DNA of 30,170 bases, from the NCBI GenBank assembly GCA_964383845.1, contig CAYLIF010000017.1, positions 1-30,170 of the forward strand, given 5' to 3'. This document shows positions 23,575-30,170 of this stretch, one piece after another (position 1 is the stretch's first letter; each line of letters starts with the position of its first letter). The DNA comes from JAAZGD01 sp964383845 (GTDB lineage Bacteria; Bacillota; Clostridia; Peptostreptococcales; Anaerovoracaceae). The notes below the pieces were generated by a model. That model worked only from the letters and a program-made list of their open reading frames with translations. It was not told the origin of the DNA and did not search any database. The position numbers and the translations under genes were made by a program.

Positions 23575-24225
23575 TTAATCTTTCTTTCTCTCTTTATAAT
23601 CTTTGTCAATACTGTCTTTCCAATCATTATTGATACCATCACCACCACGAATACTATACACGGCTTCACCAACTACACTGTAATTTAGCTGTGTACCTAG
23701 ACCATCAGCATGGTAATTGGATGCACGGTCTGCACCTATTCCAAATCTACCTGCAACTTCTACGGCATCAATGTTAGCACCTAGAAAAATGAATTCCCAG
23801 CCGTATTTAGCCTTTTGTCTTTCAATCATCTTCTTGACACGATCATAACTATATTGGCGGCTTGCATTTTCCATGCCGTCAGTAGTAATAACAATAACTG
23901 TATTCTCTGGACGATCTTCATCTCGAGCATATTTGTGGATATTTCCAATATGATGGACAGCACCACCTACCGCATCAAGAAGAGCTGTGGTACCACGTAC
24001 ATAGTATTCCTTGTCTGTAATTGGAGCCAACCTCTCTATGTCCAAGCGATCATGGATTATTTCAACACTATCATCAAATAGGACAGTTGAAATAATGGCT
24101 TGTCCTGGAGCGTCTTTCTGCTTTTCTAACATGGCATTATAACCACCAATAGTATCTCCCTCAAGACCGCTCATAGAGCCACTTCTATCAAGAATAAAAA
24201 CGATTTCTGTAAGTTGTTTTTTCAT
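23575..24225 (-). CDS. Cytosolic VWA-domain protein
   Basis: This 216-residue protein is essentially one von Willebrand factor A domain. The metal-ion-dependent adhesion site is complete: DRSGSMS (residues 13-19), the Thr in GTTALLDAVG and the Asp in ITTDGMENAS. No signal peptide or membrane helix is present, so it works in the cytosol, like TerY-type VWA proteins of stress systems. GGGAGG stands 6 bases before the ATG. The macro-domain gene ends 83 bases upstream on the same strand, and a palindrome lies in that gap. It probably serves as a metal-dependent protein-binding module; the partner is unknown, with the macro protein the obvious candidate. Confidence 0.88.
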   Translation of the reverse strand: MKKQLTEIVFILDRSGSMSGLEGDTIGGYNAMLEKQKDAPGQAIISTVLFDDSVEIIHDRLDIERLAPITDKEYYVRGTTALLDAVGGAVHHIGNIHKYARDEDRPENTVIVITTDGMENASRQYSYDRVKKMIERQKAKYGWEFIFLGANIDAVEVAGRFGIGADRASNYHADGLGTQLNYSVVGEAVYSIRGGDGINNDWKDSIDKDYKERKKD

Positions 24226-24271
24226 TTTATTTACCTCCCTGTAAGCTATATCTTGACTACAGTATAGGTAA

Positions 24272-24285
24272 TAATCAATTGATTA
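24272..24285. promoter_or_regulatory. 14-base perfect palindrome between the VWA and macro genes
   Basis: TAATCAATTGATTA lies in the 83-base gap upstream of the VWA gene. It is a candidate operator or internal control site. With no matching -35/-10 pair I cannot say more. Confidence 0.3.
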
Positions 24286-24308
24286 GGGTCGCATGGTAGG
24301 CGACATAT

Positions 24309-25328
24309 TTAAAGGCCTAATAAAACCTGGTCAAATGCAAACAAAACTTCATTTATTTCAAAAACGTTATAATTACTTTGCTCAATAAAATACTCAACTA
24401 TAACATCGAATTTACTGCTATGGGTAAGAGCAAAGCCAGCTCGCCCAATTAAATCTTTTGTTTCATCAAGGTTAAGCTCTAGAGCCAGAGAAAAAGCAAT
24501 GGCTGTTACCTTGCTTGGCCTATAGTCCTTGTTGCTACGAATTTTAGAAAAAAGTTTACGGTCCACATTGGCTTTTTTATAGACTTCCACATCGCTTTTG
24601 TTTTTTACATCAATGAGACGGAGAAGAGATTCAGAAAAAGTTTCCTCTAATTCATCAATCAAATCAGCAAGGCTTCTCTCAGGCCTGCTGCTATATGCAG
24701 AATATTCTTCATTAGCCCGAACCACCGAAACCATAGGCTCATAATGGCTAGCATCGATTGCTTGGCCCCCTCTTAGTTGGGAGCTTCTTATATGATGTTC
24801 TTCAATATAATTATCATCTATGTATTCTGTAATCGATTCAAACAATTTCTCAGATAAGGTGTATGCTTTAAGATCATAAACTACTAGAAAAACATTCATA
24901 TCATTTTGTAGGAGAAACTCACTAATAACTGAGACGGCTATCCCTAATGCCTCAGCTTTGGGAAAGCCATAAGTACCGGTCGAAATTAAGGGGAAGGCTA
25001 TAGATGAGCATTTTTTTTCAAGTGCTAAATTAAGTGAATTTTTATAACACTCCCTTACTCTTTCTATTTCATCTTCTGTTCCACCCTGCCAGATGGGTCC
25101 AACCGTATGAATTACATAGTCTGCCTGCAAATTAAAAGCTGGTGTAGCTACAGCGGATCCAACTGGAATATCACCTATTAATCTTCTTGCTTCAAAGAGT
25201 TTAGGGCCTGCTGCTTTATGAATAGCACTATCAACTCCAGCACCAATCATGGCATGGGGATTAGCGGAGTTCACAATAGCATCCACATCCATCTTAGTTA
25301 TATCATTTCTTACAATTTCGAAAGGCAT
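24309..25328 (-). CDS. Macro-domain protein with a C-terminal helix-turn-helix-like domain
   Basis: This 339-residue cytosolic protein has an N-terminal macro domain (about 1-170), which binds or hydrolyses ADP-ribose groups. NSANPHAMIGAGVDSAIHKA is the ligand-binding loop, HTVGPIW follows, and ISTGTYGFP forms the phosphate-binding loop; the layout is MacroD-like. A linker of about 60 residues leads to an all-helical C-terminal domain (about 245-339). It contains SDVEVYKKANVDRKLFSKI and then PSKVTAIAFSLALELNLDET, which reads like a lambda-repressor (XRE) helix-turn-helix. GGAGAAG stands 5 bases before the ATG. It lies between a membrane protein gene and the VWA gene. The fusion suggests that ADP-ribose status is linked to DNA or protein binding; that is inference. 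Confidence 0.86.
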   Translation of the reverse strand: MPFEIVRNDITKMDVDAIVNSANPHAMIGAGVDSAIHKAAGPKLFEARRLIGDIPVGSAVATPAFNLQADYVIHTVGPIWQGGTEDEIERVRECYKNSLNLALEKKCSSIAFPLISTGTYGFPKAEALGIAVSVISEFLLQNDMNVFLVVYDLKAYTLSEKLFESITEYIDDNYIEEHHIRSSQLRGGQAIDASHYEPMVSVVRANEEYSAYSSRPERSLADLIDELEETFSESLLRLIDVKNKSDVEVYKKANVDRKLFSKIRSNKDYRPSKVTAIAFSLALELNLDETKDLIGRAGFALTHSSKFDVIVEYFIEQSNYNVFEINEVLFAFDQVLLGL

Positions 25329-25359
25329 AATCGCTTCTCCAATATTTAATTTATAGTGT

Positions 25360-25896
25360 TCAAATTCGTGCTTTCAATTTATCTATAATTATAGCAATTA
25401 TCGAAACTATTAGTATCAAAGAAGATGCTAATATAGTTATCCATTTAGCAAGTGTCATCAATGGTGTTAGGCTAGCAATCAATCCAGAGGTTAAAGGGTA
25501 TCTTGCCATCACTATGGTAGCCCCTAAGTTTTCCATAAAATCCAAAATCATCGCCACTAATGGGACAATAAATAAATATCTTGTTCCCCTCTTACTCGGA
25601 ATATACTCCGAAAGTTTTAGTGTCCATAAGAAGAAAAATAAGGTATAAACAAAAGGCCAAACCAAATCAAAGGTCCACCTTAATTTAATATATGCGGATC
25701 TGCCAGCCTCCCCATAGCTTTCGGCCATATCATATAAGTCTGAACCGGAATAAATTAAGGATGTATCTGGGGATTCAAATTCGCCGATTACCCTTACTGA
25801 ATACTCGGACATTTGGGGAAGAACTACAATTAAAAATAAAATGAATATTATGGTTGAAATCGTAACCCATTTCCACTGAACTTTGTTTTTTGTCAT
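25360..25896 (-). CDS. Four-helix membrane protein, unknown function
   Basis: I do not recognise a family. The 178-residue product has a basic N-terminus (MTKNKVQWKW) and four hydrophobic helices near residues 12-29, 80-95, 105-125 and 145-172. A polar loop of about 50 residues follows helix 1, probably outside the cell. The last residues are basic (DKLKARI). The ATG at 25896 is preferred because AAGGG lies 10 bases before it; an ATG three codons earlier is only one base from that site. It ends 31 bases before the macro-domain gene on the same strand and may share its transcript. Confidence 0.68.
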   Translation of the reverse strand: MTKNKVQWKWVTISTIIFILFLIVVLPQMSEYSVRVIGEFESPDTSLIYSGSDLYDMAESYGEAGRSAYIKLRWTFDLVWPFVYTLFFFLWTLKLSEYIPSKRGTRYLFIVPLVAMILDFMENLGATIVMARYPLTSGLIASLTPLMTLAKWITILASSLILIVSIIAIIIDKLKARI

Positions 25897-26001
25897 CTTG
25901 ATCATGCCCTTATTTTGCCAATAAGTTTGTATTGCTTTAAAATTATTATAACATTAAAAAACCTAGAAAGTATTATTTTGCAATATCTACCTAAAAGTTC
26001 A

Positions 26002-26400
26002 TTATGCCTTGATCCCTTTCAATAATAACTCAAAATGTTCAAGAGATTGCTTTTTTAAGTCAAATTCTGGATGACGTATGCACCACTCGTAAGATAGTCC
26101 CCTAATTGCCATAACAAAATGTTTTGTTAAATCTTCCTGGGAAAGTATTGTTTTAAATTCACCACTTTTTAAACCCTCCTCTAAGACATGAGCAAACATA
26201 TGATATAAGACTCTATTATATCCTTTAATTACGTCCATGTTAAAAACACCTGTGAGCTGAAATTTATATACCAACCTCATCTTAGTGACTCCTATTGTAT
26301 GTGTAAGGGTTTCGCTGATTTTCTCAATTAAAGATAGCAGTATTTCCTTAGAGCTTATTCCTATGGCAATATCACTTTTACCTTTGGCTGCATCATCTGC
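26002..26400 (-). pseudogene. TetR-family regulator, C-terminal part only
   Basis: Only the ligand-binding C-terminal region of a TetR-type regulator is present, from about SKEILLSLIEKIS to HFELLLKGIKA. RGLSYEWCIRHPEFDLKKQS is typical of the family end. The N-terminal helix-turn-helix of about 50-60 residues is missing. The open frame runs on to 26463, but its first residues are only the complement of the S-layer gene on the other strand. True homology must therefore end near 26400. Without the DNA-binding domain it cannot act as a repressor. The break coincides with the lost 5' end of the S-layer gene, so one event or one misassembly explains both. The residues closest to the break are uncertain. 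Confidence 0.75.
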
Positions 26401-29400
26401 GATAGGACTTGAGTCAGGTACTAAAGATGATCCCATCCGAATTTTCACAGCAAAACAACTCAATTTAGTGAGACATAATTTAAATAAACACTATATTTTA
26501 ATGGCAGATATCGATTTGTCCTCAATAGAGAATTGGGAACCAATTGGTTCAGCCGGATCACAGTTTTCTGGCACACTTGACGGCAACTGGCATACAATAA
26601 AAGATCTCACAATACGTAAAGATGGTAATTATTATACAGGACTATTTGGGTATATATGTAAGCCGGCAATTATCCGCAATCTCAAATTACAGAACGTAGC
26701 TATAAATGTTTCCAGCACAGCGGATATTGGCAGCCTAGTTGGAAGTGTTAGAAATGATTTTGGATCAGGTAACAATATAATTATCGAAAACTGCTATGCT
26801 GAGGGAGTTGTTACAAATTCTTCAACAGGGAAAACTGGAGGTCTTGTTGGCCTTCTCTACTCATCTGGAGCTAGTGTCAATAATTGCTATGCCAATGTAA
26901 CTGTATCGGGTATGGATATTGTTGGCGGATTAGTTGGAGGAGCCCAATCCTCCTCAATTAATAACTCATATGCTACTGGAAATCTAAGTGGCGGCGGCTG
27001 TACTGGAGGGCTAGTGGGGCAACTTTATTATGGGTCTATTTTCAAGAGCTACGCAACAGGCTTCGTAACTTCTAGTAGTGTTCATATTGGCGGCCTGACG
27101 GGAGAGTCAAGCTCATCTAATGTGCAATATTCATATTATGACTCTGATACTACTAGCCAGAACGACTCAGGTAAAGGTGACCGGAAAACCACTGTAGAGA
27201 TGAAAACTAAGGAAACTTTTTCAAATTGGGAATCCAATATTTGGAATATAATAGACAACCAATATCCTATTCTAAAGAGTTTTAGCAGCGACCTTCACAC
27301 TGTAACATATTCGCTTAACGAAGGTAGCGGTATTGTGCCAACAGAAAGTTCTAAAGCAGCATTTGAGGTCTTTACGGTAGCCGGATCCGATTCTCTGATT
27401 CCACCGACTAATCCAGATGGTGTGATTTTTAAAGAATGGAATACTGAATCTAATGGAAAGGGAATAAAGTATTCCCTAAGTAATCAAGTTGGGATGCCAG
27501 CCCATGATTTAACACTATACGCCATATGGTCCAACAAATATATAGTTAGCTATAATGCTAATGGGGGCAGCAATCCACCTGCTAGTGAATCTTTATATGT
27601 AGGCGACCTATTCAGAATATCTAGTAAATTAGAAATGATAGCTCCTAATGGAAAACAATTCGTAGAATGGAATACGACAGAGGACGGAACTGGCAATAGT
27701 TACAATCCTTATGATGCGCTACAAATGCCAAAGCAAAACCTCACGCTCTATGCTATATGGGAAACATTTCAAGACGGAAGTGAATCTGCACCTTATCTTG
27801 TAGGTGACTACAATGACCTTTATAGAGTTATGTATGAACCTAACTCCCATTATATGCAAACTAACAACATTACCCTTCCAGATCCTGAAGAATTAGGTGA
27901 AAATAGCAACTGGGGTCCCACTCTGGATGAGCTTTCTTGCAAAGAGTTCACTGGTTCATTTGATGGCTGTGGATTTACTATATCAAAGCTAATAATTAAT
28001 AATACTAAATTCCCTGCCACTGGCTTTTTTGATTATGTATCCAAAGGTGCAATAGTGAAAAATGTAAACCTTAAAGATATAAACATTTCCTCCACTTATA
28101 GTAATGATGACGATTTTGAATATCCTTGTGTTGGTGGTCTTGCAGGATACAACGAAGGAACACTTAAAAACTGTACCGTAAGCGGAACTATATTAGGTAG
28201 AAGAGGTACTTCTCTAGGGGGCATTGCAGGTATAAACGCGGGAGAAATAATAAACTGTACCGATAATGCTATTAAAACCCATTTAGAGACCGAAACCCTA
28301 TGTTTCGACGTAGATGAAGGAAAGTTCTTTCTTGATGATAGTCCTGAGCCCTTAACTAATCTTCAAGGTTGGTCCTATAATAGCCAAGATAAAATCCTTA
28401 CTCTTGACGATTTTACATGGCCCACCTTGGCCCCCACTGCTCTTATAATTTGCGGGGACGAAGAGAGTCAATTAACAATCCACCTTGCCGATGGAAGTAA
28501 CAATTATTTTCTTTCATATTTCAACGGGAGCGAGAAATGTTTTGGTTTGAGCGCAGGAATTTACTCTGACATAGGTGCCCTGATAATACAGGGAAACAGC
28601 ACCTTAGTAGCTAAAGGAGGTTCTATAATTAGTGATGTGGACGAAATGACCCAAAGCTTCGGTATACATTCGCGTGGCGACATTATAATAAACGGCGGAT
28701 CTATAGATGCCTCAGGTGGTCATACAACTTTAAGTTATGGTATTATTTCGTCTCAAGCTTTCATTATCAACGGTGGTACCATAAAATCAATTGGTGATAC
28801 TGCTGCCCTAGGAGTCTTAAATCGTGATAGTGACGAAGGCATAATTTATATTACGCCTAGAAAATATCATTATTGGACGAATACAGTTGCTGCTTCAGAT
28901 GGGGCTAATGGACCTATCGACGGTAAAAATGTACCTTTCGATAACACTGGAGATGGTAGCCCATATAAATATGTAAAGATTGAAACGATGGCGGAAAATA
29001 ATTATGACGGCGGTAATTCTGCCGCCCCAACAACGGCTACTGACATAAATCATATAATATCTATACCATTACCAAAAGAAGGTAAGGAAATCACTTTTAA
29101 GAGCGATCTAGCTACTCTTACCATTCCATCAAATATGCTAGATGGTATTCTTCAAATTAAAGATAATAAATATGATATTACCATAAGCATTGGGGATAAG
29201 AGTAATCTAACTGAAAGTTTGAGAGCTGCAATAGGAGACCACCCTTTTATTTCCCTTAATTTAAAAATCGATGGCAAGATAACTAATTGGTACAATCCTG
29301 ATGCACCGGTAAAGGTTTCTATACCATATAAACCAACTGCCGAAGAACTTTTAAATCCTGAAAGCATAGTTATCTGGTATATTGATGGTAATGGCAATGC

Positions 29401-30046
29401 AATCACCGTACCCAATGGACACTACAATGCCCTCACAGGAATGGTTACTTTTCAAACAACCCATTTCAGCAATTTTGCAGTAGCCTACAAACAAATAAAC
29501 TTCAGTGATGTGCCAAAGAGTGCTTGGTATGCCAAGGCCGTGGATTTCATTTCTGCAAGGGAGATTACATTAGGAACTGGTAATAAAAAATTTAGTCCAA
29601 AAGAAACACTTACTCGCGGAGACTTCATAGTTATGTTGATGCGCAGTTATGAAATTGCTCCAGCCTCTAGTCCCAAAGATAACTTTGCGGATGGGGGGAA
29701 TACATATTACACTGACTACCTAAATACAGCAAAAAAATTGGGCATAGCCGAAGGAATTGGCAATAACTATTTTGCCCCAAACAAAGAAATTACACGACAG
29801 GAAATGTTCACGATGATGTATAAGGCATTAAAATCCATTAATAAATTACCCCAAGGCAAATCAACCAAACTGCTAAATGATTATTCCGATATCAACCAAA
29901 TTAAGCCGTGGGCAAAAGATGCTGTTGCATTTTTTGTGGAAAGTGGTTTAATCCAAGGAGATTCAGGGAAATTAAATCCTGAAATTATAACAACTCGAGC
30001 AGAGATGGCACAGACTCTTTACAAGACTATGTTAGTTAACCTTTAG
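26285..30046 (+). CDS. S-layer-homology surface protein with GLUG and Listeria-Bacteroides repeats, 5' end missing
   Basis: This is a very large modular wall protein, 1253 residues as open. From residue 45 (GTKDDP) come GLUG-type repeats (about 145-275, recurring GGLVG and SYATG units). Two Listeria-Bacteroides/InlB-B-like repeats follow (about 338-493, FKEWNTESNGKG and FVEWNTTEDGTG, each ending LTLYAIW). A second GLUG-like stretch leads to a beta-helical domain (about 660-860), and three SLH domains (about 1071-1253) anchor it to wall polymer. The first 44 residues are the complement of the TetR gene, and no normal signal peptide or ribosome site is visible. The product is therefore probably not exported as it stands. 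Real homology starts near 26417. A terminator follows the stop. Confidence 0.85.
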   Translation: MTPIVCVRVSLIFSIKDSSISLELIPMAISLLPLAASSAIGLESGTKDDPIRIFTAKQLNLVRHNLNKHYILMADIDLSSIENWEPIGSAGSQFSGTLDGNWHTIKDLTIRKDGNYYTGLFGYICKPAIIRNLKLQNVAINVSSTADIGSLVGSVRNDFGSGNNIIIENCYAEGVVTNSSTGKTGGLVGLLYSSGASVNNCYANVTVSGMDIVGGLVGGAQSSSINNSYATGNLSGGGCTGGLVGQLYYGSIFKSYATGFVTSSSVHIGGLTGESSSSNVQYSYYDSDTTSQNDSGKGDRKTTVEMKTKETFSNWESNIWNIIDNQYPILKSFSSDLHTVTYSLNEGSGIVPTESSKAAFEVFTVAGSDSLIPPTNPDGVIFKEWNTESNGKGIKYSLSNQVGMPAHDLTLYAIWSNKYIVSYNANGGSNPPASESLYVGDLFRISSKLEMIAPNGKQFVEWNTTEDGTGNSYNPYDALQMPKQNLTLYAIWETFQDGSESAPYLVGDYNDLYRVMYEPNSHYMQTNNITLPDPEELGENSNWGPTLDELSCKEFTGSFDGCGFTISKLIINNTKFPATGFFDYVSKGAIVKNVNLKDINISSTYSNDDDFEYPCVGGLAGYNEGTLKNCTVSGTILGRRGTSLGGIAGINAGEIINCTDNAIKTHLETETLCFDVDEGKFFLDDSPEPLTNLQGWSYNSQDKILTLDDFTWPTLAPTALIICGDEESQLTIHLADGSNNYFLSYFNGSEKCFGLSAGIYSDIGALIIQGNSTLVAKGGSIISDVDEMTQSFGIHSRGDIIINGGSIDASGGHTTLSYGIISSQAFIINGGTIKSIGDTAALGVLNRDSDEGIIYITPRKYHYWTNTVAASDGANGPIDGKNVPFDNTGDGSPYKYVKIETMAENNYDGGNSAAPTTATDINHIISIPLPKEGKEITFKSDLATLTIPSNMLDGILQIKDNKYDITISIGDKSNLTESLRAAIGDHPFISLNLKIDGKITNWYNPDAPVKVSIPYKPTAEELLNPESIVIWYIDGNGNAITVPNGHYNALTGMVTFQTTHFSNFAVAYKQINFSDVPKSAWYAKAVDFISAREITLGTGNKKFSPKETLTRGDFIVMLMRSYEIAPASSPKDNFADGGNTYYTDYLNTAKKLGIAEGIGNNYFAPNKEITRQEMFTMMYKALKSINKLPQGKSTKLLNDYSDINQIKPWAKDAVAFFVESGLIQGDSGKLNPEIITTRAEMAQTLYKTMLVNL

Positions 30047-30057
30047 CTCCAAATTTC

Positions 30058-30103
30058 AAAAGAGCCTAACGACAGACAAGTCGCCAAGGCTCTTTTATTT
30101 TTT
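30058..30103 (+). terminator. Rho-independent terminator after the S-layer gene
   Basis: AAAAGAGCCT (30058-30067) pairs with AGGCTCTTTT (30087-30096). A short inner GAC/GTC pair sits in the loop, and ATTTTTT follows. It begins 11 bases after the stop codon. Confidence 0.88.
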
Positions 30104-30137
30104 AAATTAGGATAAGTAGTTTTTTCTTCTATTAAAA

Positions 30138-30170
30138 TCACAAAAACTCTATTTCAAACTCTGGCTTACC
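30138..30170 (-). CDS. Possible 3' end of a minus-strand gene entering from the right edge
   Basis: The minus strand reads GKPEFEIEFL and then TGA, ten codons open to the window edge; the other two minus frames close at once. This is too little to identify. Placement facing the S-layer gene, with the terminator between, would be normal for converging genes. Confidence 0.22.
   Translation of the reverse strand, partial: GKPEFEIEFL

Noticed and set aside
26363..26416. MAISLLPLAASSAIG as a signal peptide of the S-layer protein
   Set aside because: It is hydrophobic but lacks a basic start and a ribosome site, and it is the exact complement of TetR-like coding sequence. Chance is the simpler reading, though not excluded.

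Overview
The window looks like a draft-assembled chromosome segment from a low-GC, probably anaerobic Gram-positive bacterium of the Clostridia. The pointers are AT-rich DNA, strong AGGAGG-type ribosome binding sites, a Gram-positive LexA (DinR) box, a c-di-GMP-I riboswitch, an S-layer-homology (SLH) protein, a minimal SufCB-type Fe-S module without SufS/SufU, and a SatP-type acetate transporter. There is no rRNA, tRNA, CRISPR array, insertion sequence or prophage. No stretch over 300 bases lacks a gene.

Layout. (1) 1-5240: a LysR regulator faces a dehydratase/epimerase plus hot-dog thioesterase pair. A glutamine-amidotransferase-like lipoprotein follows, then a Y-family DNA polymerase with a small overlapping partner; a LexA box sits inside the polymerase promoter. 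(2) 5248-7580: a baeRF-type protein, then a secreted transglutaminase-like protein preceded by a well-conserved c-di-GMP-I riboswitch with its own promoter. (3) 7629-12601: a complete Mn/Fe/Zn-type ABC importer operon (lipoprotein, ATPase, two permeases, each permease with a soluble C-terminal tail) ending in a prepilin-like gene. (4) 12866-15540, divergent: a DUF305 membrane protein, SufC-like and SufB-like genes overlapping through a TTG start, and a LEA-like repeat protein. (5) 15557-17201: a short-chain dehydrogenase split by a scaffold gap that appears to be an assembly artefact, and an acetate transporter. (6) 17219-19049: a V4R-domain sensor with a PAS-GGDEF diguanylate cyclase. (7) 19097-23528: a SoxB/5'-nucleotidase-like gene with an in-frame stop, a class 3 aldehyde dehydrogenase and a MATE exporter. 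(8) 23575-25896: a membrane protein, a macro-domain protein with a helical tail, and a VWA-domain protein on one strand. (9) 26002-30046: the 3' part of a TetR gene butted head-on against an S-layer protein that has lost its signal peptide.

Two themes recur. Cyclic di-GMP is probably both made (the V4R/GGDEF pair) and read (the riboswitch) within about 10 kb. Metal import and Fe-S assembly sit back to back. The clearest surprises are the double truncation at about 26400-26417, the lone nonsense codon at 20333-20335, and the duplicated 55-base edges of the N gap. The most system-like neighbourhoods are the V4R/GGDEF pair and the membrane-macro-VWA cluster. I cannot show that either is undescribed without database searches.
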